39,844 nucleotides of DNA from Desmonostoc muscorum FACHB-395 (GCF_014698035.1 NZ_JACJSF010000072.1:1-39844); one strand, 5' to 3'; positions 1 through 9,279 are shown, numbered from the stretch's first letter. Notes: a model not told the origin generated them from the sequence alone. Made by a program: numbers and translations.

Positions 1-80
1 AAGCATGAACCCTGTGATTCCAATTCTAGAAATTCAGAGCAAACGCGGGCAGATCCGCGCCTCCTATTCTTCTAGAATGA

Positions 81-1058
81 CTGGTATTTTATTTTCTTGC
101 AAGCCCCCTACAGCAAAAAATTACCGAGTTTCGCACAGGATTAGTTAAAGGACAAGAAGAATTTAACTACGATACAACAACTGCGGCACAGCTTTATGAT
201 TGGATAATTCGCCCCTTTGCTGAGGATATCAAGCCAGAGAAAGTCAAAACCTTGGTGTTTATTCAGGATGGATTTTTGCGTAGCGTTCCAATGGCAGCGC
301 TTTACGACAGCCAACAACAGAAATATTTAGTCGAAACTTATGCAATTGCCACAACGCCTAGTTTACGACTTACCACACCCAAAGCCCGCGATCGCAGTAC
401 ACAAAAGGCGTTAATTTTGGGTTTAACTGAAAAAGCCACAATTGACGGGAAGACTTTTGATCAACTTTTTGCTGTTCCCAATGAAGTTAGCGCAGTTGAA
501 AGTATATTTCCTAATCATACCGACCTTATTGATGAAAACTTTTCCCCTGAAAATTTTGAGAAAACACTTGATAAAACCACATATCCTATTGTCCACATAG
601 CTAGCCATGCCCAATTTGGGATCATTCCTGAAGACACCTTCATTGTCACAGGCAAAAACGTCACAGGCAAAAACCAAAAACTTACCATTAGTCAATTAGA
701 AAACTCACTGCGAAACCTCACCAGCAAATCGGATAGCGTCGAATTACTCACATTGACTGCCTGTGAAACCGCAGTTGGCGACGATCGGGCCACACTAGGA
801 TTAGCTGGAGTTGCATTGCAAGTTGGGGTTAAAAGTGCGATCGCATCTTTGTGGAGCGTCAGCGATCAATCAACATCCGAACTAGTCAAAACATTTTACA
901 GCAACTATCGCAACGCTGGCATGAGTATTGCAGAAGCATTGCAACAAGCTCAAATTAGAATGATTCATGCTAAGAAATTATCATCTGAGGGGATGAATCC
1001 CAGCTATGACAATCCTGCGTATTGGGCACCAATGATTGCGATCGGTAATTGGCTTTGA
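81..1058 (+). pseudogene. 5'-truncated CHAT (caspase-like) domain protein
   Basis: This is the C-terminal peptidase half of a TPR-CHAT protein (clan CD, caspase/separase-like fold). The catalytic His is in SHAQFG (His codon 606-608) and the catalytic Cys in LTACETA (Cys codon 762-764). The C-terminus NPAYWAPMIAIGNWL is typical of cyanobacterial CHAT proteins. Family-like sequence (AAQLYDWIIRPF, then KTLVFIQDGFLRSVPMAAL) continues in frame upstream of the TTG at 252, back to about base 100. An in-frame TGA at 78-80 then closes the frame. No TPR region precedes it, and bases 1-99 do not read as CHAT sequence in this frame. I therefore read it as a truncated or disrupted gene rather than one starting at 252. 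The upstream part could lie beyond the window edge behind a frameshift. A second, complete CHAT gene lies at 35495. Confidence 0.65.
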
Positions 1059-1187
1059 AAGCCCAAATCACCAACTCCTTTGAGGATAAAGTTGGCGAAT
1101 AGAGGATGCACTGCAACGATTCTAGATTTATTGCCGAATACTTGGAAAGTCAAACAAGAAGCGATCGCAAGTTTAGGAGAACCACAT

Positions 1188-1685
1188 TTATGAAACCATC
1201 TCAAACTCTAATTGATGACTCTTAAAAAAATCATGAGTGAAATGATCCACCACATTTGTATCAGCTAATTCCAAATTATAAAAATCCACAGCTTCATGGT
1301 CAAAATGGGGACCAGCGTGCCAAGTACCCTCATGTAGCTTGATAAAACAATTCCCCGGAATGCGAAAAGCAGCAATCTCTTCTAATACTGGTTCATTCAC
1401 ATCATTATGAGGAGGACAAACAGCAATTAACCAATCCTTCCCTTCCAAAGAACCTAGACATTGAGTGCATTGTACATGGCGAGTAATTTTGTGAAACTTT
1501 CGCCCTCTCTTCTCCAACCGCATGATATAAAATCGTGGAATCCCATTTTGCAGGTTTAACTGGGCATCTTCCACATCGTAACTTTTGCCATCAAGACTAG
1601 CAAAAATTACTTGTCCATAACGCCGAAAGTTTTCAGAACTCACCCATTGCGCTTGCAATTCTTGCACTGTTTTTGATGTGCCCAT
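1188..1685 (-). CDS. Ureidoglycolate lyase (AllA-like) family cupin protein
   Basis: The 165-residue protein matches the ureidoglycolate lyase/hydrolase cupin family by remembered motifs: IPRFYIMRLEKRGRKF followed by TRHVQCTQCLGSLEGKDW, then a WLIAVCPP strand and a C-terminal HEGTWHAGPHF metal-site-like stretch. Length fits the family (about 160-170 aa). Family members release glyoxylate and urea from ureidoglycolate in the cytoplasm. No other allantoin or purine catabolic gene is adjacent, so the substrate cannot be confirmed from context. Its stop codon overlaps the in-frame leftover tail that follows the CHAT fragment on the other strand. Its neighbour upstream on the same strand is a sigma factor, 84 bp away; I see no sign of a shared operon function. 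Confidence 0.75.
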   Translation of the reverse strand: MGTSKTVQELQAQWVSSENFRRYGQVIFASLDGKSYDVEDAQLNLQNGIPRFYIMRLEKRGRKFHKITRHVQCTQCLGSLEGKDWLIAVCPPHNDVNEPVLEEIAAFRIPGNCFIKLHEGTWHAGPHFDHEAVDFYNLELADTNVVDHFTHDFFKSHQLEFEMVS

Positions 1686-1769
1686 ATCAAATCTTTGATA
1701 GAGATTGCTTAGGTTTATTTTCCCCCAAAATGACCAAATTTTATTGCTCTAAATTGTGGAAAAATAACC

Positions 1770-2789
1770 TCAGCTAGCTAAATAACTACGTACTTGTTCC
1801 TTTTGTCGTCGGAGGAGACTGAGAGCTTTTTGCTCAATCTGACGTACCCGTTCTCGACTAATACCCATGCGATCGCCAATCTGTGCTAAAGAAAGTTCAT
1901 AGCCATCAGTCAGACCAAATCGCAAGGTTAATATTTCTCGCTGTTGCGGAGACAACTTTGCCAACAAGTCTTGTAAGTCTTGGTGGAGAGATTCTTCAAC
2001 TGCATAGTCTTCAGGAGAAGGGCCGTCATCCTCTAGGATATCCTGCAATTCTGTATCTTGTTGTTCACCAACTCGCGCCTCTAGCGAGAAAGGTTGACGA
2101 GCCAAGTATAAACACTCTCTAACTTGGCTAGGTGTCAAAGATAACGCATTAGCAATTTCAGCAGTAGTGGGAACGCGACCTAGCTGTTGAGATAATTCTC
2201 GCTGTACCCGTTTAATTTTGTTCAGTTTCTCAAAGACATGGATCGGTAAGCGAATTGTCCGTCCTTGTTGAGCGATCGCTCGCGTGATTCCTTGACGAAT
2301 CCACCAGTAAGCGTAGGTAGAAAACTTATAGCCAAGAGCAGGATCAAATTTATCCACCCCTCGCTCTAAACCCAAAGTACCTTCTTGAATTAGATCCATA
2401 AATTCCAGATTGCGGTGCTGGTATTTCTTCGCCACTGCTACCACTAACCGGAGATTAGCTTGAATCATTTTCTGCTTGGCTTGGTGGCCCTGACTTAACT
2501 GTAGCTCTAGCACCTCAGCACCTAACTCCACTCGATCTGCCCATTCTTGCAGTGTGGGTTCGTGGTCTAATTTCACAGCTAATTCTTCTTTAGCAGCTAG
2601 TAAATTCATCATCAGCTGCACTTGTTGGGCAAAAATAACCTCTTGTTCGCGAGTCAACAAATCTACACGCCCGATCTCTTGCAGATAACTACGCACAATA
2701 TCATCTGTAGCTCGAGGTTTTTTATCTGCGGCTAAACTTTTTTTCTTCGTTTTTTGAACTTCGGTAGGTGGAGATGTTAAGTTGCTCAT
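1770..2789 (-). CDS. Group 2 RNA polymerase sigma-70 factor (SigB/SigD-type)
   Basis: This is a 339-aa primary-like sigma factor without the long region 1.1 of SigA. Region 1.2 is DDIVRSYLQEIGRVDLLTREQE (about residues 29-50). Regions 2.1-2.4 include NLRLVVAVAKKYQHRNLEFMDL, KFSTYAYWWIRQGITRAIA and RTIRLPIHVFEKLN. Region 3 follows, and region 4 carries the -35 binding helix-turn-helix ISRERVRQIEQKALSLLRRQ. The acidic LEDDGPSPED linker is also family-typical. Cyanobacterial group 2 sigmas are non-essential and adjust transcription to stress, light, carbon or nitrogen status. A strong ribosome site CTCCTC (GAGGAG on the coding strand, 2799-2804) sits 9 nt before the ATG. I cannot safely tell SigB, C, D and E apart by eye, so no symbol is given. 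Confidence 0.92.
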   Translation of the reverse strand: MSNLTSPPTEVQKTKKKSLAADKKPRATDDIVRSYLQEIGRVDLLTREQEVIFAQQVQLMMNLLAAKEELAVKLDHEPTLQEWADRVELGAEVLELQLSQGHQAKQKMIQANLRLVVAVAKKYQHRNLEFMDLIQEGTLGLERGVDKFDPALGYKFSTYAYWWIRQGITRAIAQQGRTIRLPIHVFEKLNKIKRVQRELSQQLGRVPTTAEIANALSLTPSQVRECLYLARQPFSLEARVGEQQDTELQDILEDDGPSPEDYAVEESLHQDLQDLLAKLSPQQREILTLRFGLTDGYELSLAQIGDRMGISRERVRQIEQKALSLLRRQKEQVRSYLAS

Positions 2790-3416
2790 GGTTATTTGCT
2801 CCTCTGTAACCTCATCAATTTAGTGGTATCAAGTCTAGATATTCAGACCCACAACCATTTCACACTGCTAATCAATCAATTGGCAATACTGATGAATTCT
2901 GGTCTATGATACATTACAAGTCAATTGTTGGAGATAATAAACCCAAAATCAACCCACCCCATAATACTAACATTATCACCAGTCACAAATCAATTACCCT
3001 AAAGTATTATCACTATATCTTTTGAAATAATCCCACTATTTTATTCTGAAAAATTGCATATTTTCAAACACAATTATGTCTACTTAAATTATCCAATGGA
3101 GTTAACGGAAAAATGAAACCTTGACCGAGCGACGATTTCATCCCCACAAGATAAATCACTAACAGTAAATACCAACACAATTTTGAATTATTAAATTACA
3201 AAGTTTTTAAAATTCTCATAGTCTGGATTTACATCTATGTAATTCCCATTAAGTGAAATTAATTAAATACAAAATATCCCTTTTTTACTTCTATTTTTTA
3301 TTAGATAATAAAACCATCTCCAGCCGAGTACATAGCAGCCGATTTTGAAATATAAACGAATGCACTTATCCTGCTCAAGAACAGCTTCCTTTAGGAGTCA
3401 GGTTCAATATTTATAA
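2790..3416. other. AT-rich spacer upstream of the sigma factor gene
   Basis: This 627-bp stretch has no convincing ORF on either strand. It should hold the promoter and leader of the minus-strand sigma factor gene, whose GAGGAG ribosome site is at 2799-2804, and the 3' end of the next minus-strand gene. It is rich in A/T runs. I see no strong hairpin with a U tract, no tandem repeat and no insertion sequence end. Confidence 0.4.
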
Positions 3417-3677
3417 TTAGGGATTTAGGATGACGATGACGCAGGTATTTGTGACAATTGTACTTGTGTCATACTGCACGCAGACATCTGCATTGAATGC
3501 GGTATCATCAATTTGATTGCTCTTGGAGACATTTTTTGGAATAAAAGTAGTAACAGTGGTAACACTAGCACCAAGGATAGTACTTGGCAAGACAGTAGCA
3601 CCTGCGATCGCTACTAATATCTTATTGAAACGAAAAGATTTACGTTTAGAGGTGGGTAGTTGATTCTTGCATAACAT
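3417..3677 (-). CDS. Small hypothetical protein with N-terminal membrane/signal segment
   Basis: The 86-aa product is not recognised. It starts with a basic stretch (KRKSFRFNK) followed by a hydrophobic segment of about 25 residues (ILVAIAGATVLPSTILGASV), like a signal peptide or single membrane anchor. A short polar tail follows with two Cys (ADVCVQYD and TNTCVIV), which could form a disulphide after export. It lies alone between long spacers, on the same strand as the sigma factor and the downstream deaminase. Codon use looks ordinary. It may be a real small exported protein; no homologous family comes to mind. Confidence 0.4.
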   Translation of the reverse strand: MLCKNQLPTSKRKSFRFNKILVAIAGATVLPSTILGASVTTVTTFIPKNVSKSNQIDDTAFNADVCVQYDTSTIVTNTCVIVILNP

Positions 3678-3864
3678 ACTAAAACAACAAGATTCTCCAC
3701 TTATCCAATCAGTCGGAAATCATCGAAGACTCTTAAGGAGAAAACATCTTGAAGCTTTCTAACCTCCTTGACACAATTACATATTCGTGTATCAAGATAG
3801 ATGATTGACTTGTCGCAAAGATTTTCAGCAAAATAATACTAAGTTGCAATTTGAACCGAACTAT

Positions 3865-4299
3865 TCAAACATCACTTAGTAGATATTGGTTAAGAAAAGT
3901 ATTGACTTCATTGGCGCATAACCCGACATAGACTGTTTTACCTGCCTTCCTGAGAATGTCTAATCCTTGACCATTATTGCGAGGGTCTGGATCAACTATA
4001 GATACATATATTTCATGTATACGACAATCTTCTGCGATCGCTAAAGCACATGCAGGTGTGCGTCCATGAAAAGAACAAGGTTCAAGAGTTACATACATTT
4101 TCAAAAACTTGAAAGCTTTGCCTTGAATCTGTTTAAGTGCGTCAGCCTCAGCATGGTGTTTTCCTGGTATTTGCGTGTATCCTTGAGCTACTATCTCTTG
4201 GACATCTACGATTACACAACCTACTGGTGGGTTTGGCAAACATTGCGGCAAAGCTTTTCTGCTTTGAGCTAAAGCAGCCAACATAAATATATTATCCAT
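3865..4299 (-). CDS. Stand-alone RibD-type cytidine/deoxycytidylate deaminase domain protein
   Basis: This 144-aa protein matches only the N-terminal deaminase half of RibD, the riboflavin enzyme that deaminates diaminohydroxyphosphoribosylamino-pyrimidine. Seen: LPNPPVGCVIV near the N-terminus, the zinc/proton-shuttle motif HAEADAL, and the second zinc motif LEPCSFHGRTPACALAI. The full His/Cys/Cys zinc set and the catalytic Glu are therefore present. The reductase domain of bifunctional RibD (usually about 200 more residues) is absent and no reductase gene is adjacent. It could complement a separate reductase in riboflavin synthesis, or act on a different pyrimidine or pterin-like substrate in specialised metabolism. 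The flanking genes encode small exported proteins and do not settle this. Confidence 0.75.
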   Translation of the reverse strand: MDNIFMLAALAQSRKALPQCLPNPPVGCVIVDVQEIVAQGYTQIPGKHHAEADALKQIQGKAFKFLKMYVTLEPCSFHGRTPACALAIAEDCRIHEIYVSIVDPDPRNNGQGLDILRKAGKTVYVGLCANEVNTFLNQYLLSDV

Positions 4300-4371
4300 G
4301 TTTTAGCGTAAATTATCTAGATAAATCACACTACCAAAAATTAGTTATCTCTGGCTCAAAAAATTCCTACA

Positions 4372-4794
4372 TCAAAATTTAGTAACTGTCACACTAATTC
4401 CAGAATCTAGTTTAGGAACCTTAAAATACTCAATTGGTTCAGTAGTTTGAGAACTTTGGGTATTTGTTGGCTTCTGACATTCCTTAAAGAAAGCGTCTGG
4501 ATTATTGATGAACTCAAGCGGACTCATCTTTTGGCATCCTCGTTCCTGCACTAGCGAAACTGATTCAGCAGTTTGTTTAGGATTATTGGTCTGTCCCGTA
4601 AAATTACTCCATGTAGTGGTAATCGTCGCTGGTTCCGTCAATAAAACTCCAGCCTGATTGCGATCGTGAAACGGCTCCTCTGGAGCATCAGCATCAACTG
4701 TTACAATTGGAACATTCTCTTGGTTAGCATAGACACTCTGAGGTAGAAAGAGTGCGCTAATTACAACCACTAAGGTGATAAAAGAGGATTTCAT
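4372..4794 (-). CDS. Secreted hypothetical protein
   Basis: The 140-aa product begins with a clear Sec signal peptide: MKSS, a hydrophobic core (FITLVVVISALFLPQ) and a VYA|NQ-type cleavage site near residue 24. The mature part (about 116 aa) is polar and Pro/Thr-rich, with two Cys (ERGCQKM and FFKECQKP). I do not recognise a domain. The gene is followed 72 bp downstream on the same strand by the RibD-like deaminase, so the two could be co-transcribed. No function is proposed. Confidence 0.55.
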   Translation of the reverse strand: MKSSFITLVVVISALFLPQSVYANQENVPIVTVDADAPEEPFHDRNQAGVLLTEPATITTTWSNFTGQTNNPKQTAESVSLVQERGCQKMSPLEFINNPDAFFKECQKPTNTQSSQTTEPIEYFKVPKLDSGISVTVTKF

Positions 4795-6061
4795 AATTCA
4801 ATCTCTTAATGTTCAGTCTAATAATTACAATTCGCTAGACACAAACACCCAAAAATAGCAGTCTAGTTTGAGTACTTCAGATTAACACAGGTACTATGGA
4901 GTATGGCTAAACTTCATTAAAAATATAGTGGAGTCTAAGTGTACATAGATTTTTATCCAGAAGAGGGTGGTTAAGCAATCCATCCTCCCTCTAACACATC
5001 TGAATTTGACACTACCGTGTTATCTATTTTCCGTTGTAACTGTACTAATTAATATTTCGTTACCCGTATTACTAGCCGTTTCTCTCTATAGCGTGTTACC
5101 ATACAGTTACACTGATAAGACAAAATCCAAACTGTTAGATAAATCTTAGAAAGCGTATTTTGCATCCATAGCAGAATATAACCAAGGTGATTGCAAGTTT
5201 ACAGTTAAATCTAAAATATTGGGATATAAACCCAAGGATGGGAACTGTGCTGTAATTTTCACACCTCAAGCCACATCAACAAAGCTTCATCAGTCTGGGC
5301 AAATTGAACATAAGTACGAGTTATTACAACTTCAATACTCAACTCACATAATCTTAGTATTGCCAGTCCTGGATAATTGCCAAAATTACTGTTATTCAGA
5401 GTAAGAATTAATTGTTGCTGAAAGCTTTTTAAAAGCTTACGTAAATATCCATACAATCTTTCCAATTGTCTCTTTTCACTACGAAAAGCCTACCTCTGAA
5501 GTCCTTACATTGCTTGTAGGCTGGGAAAATTGTATATTCCTTACCCTTAAGGTATTAATTCTTCTCATCTTTTTAAAATTAGCGAATGTGCAGGGAATAT
5601 ACTGGTATATTATATAAATTTTTTGTAAAGTTCTTCAATTAAGTGTTCTTACATAATATGATATTGAATGTTAGATTACTAATCAATAATTACATCGGTA
5701 TCAACACAAAAGTGAGTTAACCAAAAAAAAGAACACTAGCTAAATAAATTACGAAGAAAATTAGGAATTATCCTGTTGTTTTTCTCAGGATACTATAAAT
5801 ACCTGTAAGTTAAAATCGCTACTTATTAAGCTCTCTAATATATATGCAGCGAACAGGTTGTGCGTCGTTTAGTCAGAGTATATTCCGTAAGACAGTATAT
5901 CGGACAATACTTTGGTTTTAAAACAATTGAACATTAACAAAATCATCAATATGATACAGCAAACATTAGCAAAACGAAGTAATCTATAGTACTAGTGCGC
6001 TAAAATACCGAGAAAAATCTACTACAAATACAAATAGTCATTATTTTAAAACTTTTTTATT
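4795..6061. other. 1.27-kb non-coding spacer before the exopolysaccharide cluster
   Basis: No convincing gene is present. Short ORFs on both strands (plus 4967-5149 and 5219-5404, minus 5259-5465) start at rare codons, have no clear ribosome site and match nothing I know; one or more could be gene remnants. Visible structure: an AAGCTTTT/AAAAGCTT palindrome at 5422-5438, and AGCCTAC (5487-5493) opposing GTAGGCT (5516-5522). The second half is very A/T-rich and probably carries the promoter and leader of the cluster. Confidence 0.4.
5927..5955 (+). promoter_or_regulatory. Candidate sigma-70 promoter for the exopolysaccharide cluster
   Basis: TTGAAC at 5927-5932 and TATGAT at 5950-5955 are separated by 17 bp, a good match in sequence and spacing to a primary-sigma promoter. 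A start site near 5962 would give a leader of about 100 nt before the Wzc-like gene at 6062. This is identified by eye only, in A/T-rich DNA where chance matches are common. Confidence 0.35.
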
Positions 6062-8266
6062 ATGACGATGGAATCTTTACCACAGTTTGAAGAAGTAAAT
6101 ATTCAGAGATACTTAGAAGTTATTCAACGGCGTTGGCTACCTCTAGTCGGAATTTTTAGCATAGCTGTTACCTTTGGATGCTTGTATGCCTTTTCACTAA
6201 AACCCTCATACAAGGCAGAAGGAAGTTTGATGATTAAAACAAATCGATCTTCCTCACTCACAGGTTTACCGGACGACATAGGACGCTTGGAAGCTTTGAA
6301 TATAAACGACAATCCCCTGGAAACCCAGGTGAGAGTTATTGGCTCAAATCCAGTTATTGACAGAACAATTAATACCCTCAGCCTCAAAGATAATAAAGGC
6401 AAAATGCTGTCGATTCGCGACTTAGCGACCCAACTAAAAATAGAAGGAATTAAAGGCACTGATGTTGTACAAATTTCTTATAAAAACAACGATCCTGAAC
6501 TGGCTGCCAAAATCGTCAATGAAGTTATCAAAAGTTATATCGATTTAAATATCCAGGCTAATCAGGATGAAGCACGGACAGCCAAAGGAGTTCTTGTAAC
6601 AGAAGTACCCAAAGCTGAAGAAGTCGTCAGGAGAGCTGAATCAAAACTGCGGGTATTTAAAGAACAAAATAAAGTTGTTGTCCTGCAACAAGAAGCAACC
6701 GCAGCAGTCGATACAATTTCCAAGCTAGGAAATCAAATTTCTCAAGCTCAAGCTCAACTAGATGATGTCAAAGGTCGTTTACAACAGTTAGGCAGTGAAG
6801 CTCAGTTAGATTCACGGCAAGGTGTAATCGCATCTGACTTGAGTCAAGCACCTGGGGTTCAAAAAGTGCTTATCCAACTCCAAGAAACGGAAAGTCAACT
6901 AGCAATAGAGCGGACTCGTTTTTCACCTGAACACCCTACAATTACTAGCTTAGAAGAAAAAGTCGTAGCTCTTAAGAACTTGTTGAAAGAGCGAACAGGA
7001 CAAGTCGCTGGGACAGCCCAGATAACAGAGGGAAGTTTACAGCTTGGGCAACTGCGCCAAAGCTTAATTGCAGATATTACTCGCGCTCAAGCAGAACGCG
7101 TTGGGCTAGAAAGACAAATTGCCACCCTCTTGCGACAGCAAGATGCTTACATCAAACGAGCAAATAATTTGCCAAGACTAGAACAGACTCAACGAGAGCT
7201 AGAACGAAAACTGCAAGCAGCTCAAACGACTTACGAAACCCTCTTAAAGAAACGCCAAGAAATTGATATTGCACAAAACCAAAAGATTCCTAATGCTCGT
7301 GTCATTTCTCTAGCTTTAGTCCCCGATAAAGCAGAAGGGCCTCGCAAAATCCTGTTTATTGTTGGTGGAGGAGCAGTTGGTCTTTTCTTGGGTATCATTG
7401 TCGCCTTTAGTTTAGACTTGATAGACCGCTCAGTGAAGACAGTTAAAGAGGCTAAAGAAGTCTTGAAATACACTGTTTTAGGAGTAATTCCTACACAGAG
7501 CAAAAATCCTAAAACTCATTCTTCCATAGCAGGAATTGATAGACCTATTCCCAAAATTATTGGCAGAGATATTCCTTATTTTCCTCTTGGTAACGCCTAC
7601 CAAATACTCCAAGTAAACTTGAAGTTCCTCTGTTCTGATAAACCGCTCAAAAGCGTTGTAATCACCAGTTCTGTTGGTAAAGAAGGAAAGTCTGACGTAT
7701 CTGCAAACTTAGCTGTGACAATGGCTCAAGCGGGTCGTCGAGTTTTACTAGTGGATGCAGATATGCGTAACCCCATACAGCATCATGTCTGGGGTCTAAA
7801 CAATACAGTTGGACTAAGTAATGTCATTGTTGGTCAAGTTTCTTTAGATGCAGTTGTTCAAGAAGTGATGCCTAATCTAGAAGTTCTTACTTCTGGAGTT
7901 TTGCCTCCCAATCCAGTAGCGCTGCTAGATTCTCAACGGATGGCAACATTGATAAGTAACTTTAGCAGAGATTACGACTTAGTTATTTTTGATACTCCAC
8001 CTTTGTCAGGAATAGCGGATGCTGCTGTTTTAAGCACCCTCACTGACGGTATCCTATTAGTCGTTCGCCCTGGAGTAGTTGACTTGAACAGTGCCAATGC
8101 AGCTAAAGAATTTTTAAATCAGTCAGGTCAGAAGGTGTTAGGGATAGTCATTAATGGTGTGAATATTAAAAATGAGTCTAATAATTATTTGCCTGAAAGC
8201 AAAAAACGACAAATTAAAGAAGATTTAGTATCTAGCAGTTTAACCAAATTTACCAAAGAGCATTAA
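6062..8266 (+). CDS. Wzc-like polysaccharide co-polymerase / tyrosine-kinase-type ATPase
   Basis: This 734-aa protein is a fused polysaccharide co-polymerase. The N-terminal Wzz domain begins at VNIQRYLEVIQRRWLPLVG with membrane helix 1 (about residues 28-48). A long periplasmic coiled coil follows (about 170-410), then membrane helix 2 (ILFIVGGGAVGLFLGIIVAF, about 430-450). The cytoplasmic BY-kinase/ParA-like ATPase domain has Walker A SSVGKEGKSD (Lys543, Ser544), Walker A' RRVLLVDADMRNP and Walker B DLVIFDTPPLSGIAD. Such proteins set chain length and drive Wzy-dependent export with an outer-membrane Wza partner, which is not in this window. Odd points: Walker A has Asp where Thr usually follows Lys-Ser, and the C-terminal tail has only one Tyr, not the usual Tyr cluster. 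It is first in the cluster. Confidence 0.9.
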   Translation: MTMESLPQFEEVNIQRYLEVIQRRWLPLVGIFSIAVTFGCLYAFSLKPSYKAEGSLMIKTNRSSSLTGLPDDIGRLEALNINDNPLETQVRVIGSNPVIDRTINTLSLKDNKGKMLSIRDLATQLKIEGIKGTDVVQISYKNNDPELAAKIVNEVIKSYIDLNIQANQDEARTAKGVLVTEVPKAEEVVRRAESKLRVFKEQNKVVVLQQEATAAVDTISKLGNQISQAQAQLDDVKGRLQQLGSEAQLDSRQGVIASDLSQAPGVQKVLIQLQETESQLAIERTRFSPEHPTITSLEEKVVALKNLLKERTGQVAGTAQITEGSLQLGQLRQSLIADITRAQAERVGLERQIATLLRQQDAYIKRANNLPRLEQTQRELERKLQAAQTTYETLLKKRQEIDIAQNQKIPNARVISLALVPDKAEGPRKILFIVGGGAVGLFLGIIVAFSLDLIDRSVKTVKEAKEVLKYTVLGVIPTQSKNPKTHSSIAGIDRPIPKIIGRDIPYFPLGNAYQILQVNLKFLCSDKPLKSVVITSSVGKEGKSDVSANLAVTMAQAGRRVLLVDADMRNPIQHHVWGLNNTVGLSNVIVGQVSLDAVVQEVMPNLEVLTSGVLPPNPVALLDSQRMATLISNFSRDYDLVIFDTPPLSGIADAAVLSTLTDGILLVVRPGVVDLNSANAAKEFLNQSGQKVLGIVINGVNIKNESNNYLPESKKRQIKEDLVSSSLTKFTKEH

Positions 8267-8313
8267 TCGTATAAGTGTCACTGCAAGTATCTTAATTTAT
8301 TTTTTTTGCATTT

Positions 8314-8319
8314 GGGAGG
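8314..8319 (+). promoter_or_regulatory. Ribosome binding site of the first glycosyltransferase
   Basis: GGGAGG lies 9 nt before the ATG at 8329. It is the strongest Shine-Dalgarno match in the cluster and fixes this start. Most other genes here have weak sites. Confidence 0.6.
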
Positions 8320-8328
8320 CATTTTTAT

Positions 8329-9279
8329 ATGGATAAAAACAAAATCAAAACATCTTGTTTAATTAATAACTACAATTATGCTGAATTTGTTTCAGATGCA
8401 ATTGATAGTGCTTTAAATCAAACGGTTAAATTTGATGAGATTATTGTTGTTGATGACGCATCAACAGATAATTCTGCGGAACTCCTTGCTAGATTTACTC
8501 AAATAGAGACTGTTAAATGTATCTTCAAAGAAAAAAATCAAGGACAATTATCATCCTTTAACGAAGGTTTTTTAGCTGCAACTGGAGAGATTATATTTTT
8601 TTTAGATGCCGATGATATTTATGAACCTCAATATTTAGAAACTGCCTTGAATTTTTATAAGAGACGTAGTGAATGTGACTTCCTATTTTGTGCATATAAA
8701 AAATTTGGGGCAGAAGAAGGAACATTTCAAGCTGACGCAGTTGATTTAGATTTGGGTTATTCAGTAATCCGAACTTTATGCAATGGTGAATGGATTGGCT
8801 CCATAACTTCAACATTGTCAATACGCCGAGAAATAATTAGAAAATTTTTACCTATTCCAAAGACAGAAGATTGGCGTGTAAGAGCTGATGACTGCCTGGT
8901 ATGGGGAGCCTCTTTGGTAGGGGCTAAAAAGTTTTATATGTCTAATCCTTTAGTGATGTATAGAATACATCAGAATAACCAGTATCATAATAAGAAATTT
9001 TTAGATATAGACAAAAACTATGAATATAAAAGATTTTGGAAACGCAATTCTTTATTTAATTACATCATTCAAACAAATCATTGTAGCCTACCATTATTAT
9101 TGGCTTTCACCTCTCTTGATGAGCTAAAAACAATACCATGTCCGAAACTTACAGATTTTATTTCATATTTGAAAATAATATTTTTATTTGAGTCTAATAT
9201 TTATTGGAAAATTAAGGGCATGATTTTGTTATTTAACTACTTTTTAAAAATCTTGATTGCTGGAAAATTAACAAAATAG
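8329..9279 (+). CDS. Family 2 glycosyltransferase
   Basis: The 316-aa protein is a GT-A fold, family 2 transferase. It shows the nucleotide-binding start SCLINNYNYAEFVSDAIDSAL, the strand/Asp pair DEIIVVDDASTDNS, the KNQGQLSSFNEGF loop and the metal-binding signature FFLDADD (DXD). The C-terminal third contains a short hydrophobic stretch but no clear transmembrane bundle, so it likely works at the inner face of the cytoplasmic membrane. It would add one sugar to the lipid-linked repeat unit; donor and linkage cannot be read from sequence. It lies 62 bp after the Wzc-like gene, with a good ribosome site. Confidence 0.88.
   Translation: MDKNKIKTSCLINNYNYAEFVSDAIDSALNQTVKFDEIIVVDDASTDNSAELLARFTQIETVKCIFKEKNQGQLSSFNEGFLAATGEIIFFLDADDIYEPQYLETALNFYKRRSECDFLFCAYKKFGAEEGTFQADAVDLDLGYSVIRTLCNGEWIGSITSTLSIRREIIRKFLPIPKTEDWRVRADDCLVWGASLVGAKKFYMSNPLVMYRIHQNNQYHNKKFLDIDKNYEYKRFWKRNSLFNYIIQTNHCSLPLLLAFTSLDELKTIPCPKLTDFISYLKIIFLFESNIYWKIKGMILLFNYFLKILIAGKLTK

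Noticed and set aside
1059..1193. 45-codon open tail in frame after the CHAT stop (contains TATILDLLPNTWKVKQEAIA)
   Set aside because: No start codon context of its own and no family recognised. It may be the remnant of another gene, but evidence is too thin to annotate.
4967..5465. Short frames at 4967-5149 and 5219-5404 (plus) and 5259-5465 (minus)
   Set aside because: Rare start codons, no ribosome sites, mutual overlap of two of them, and no recognisable domain. They could be remnants of a decayed gene but this cannot be shown.
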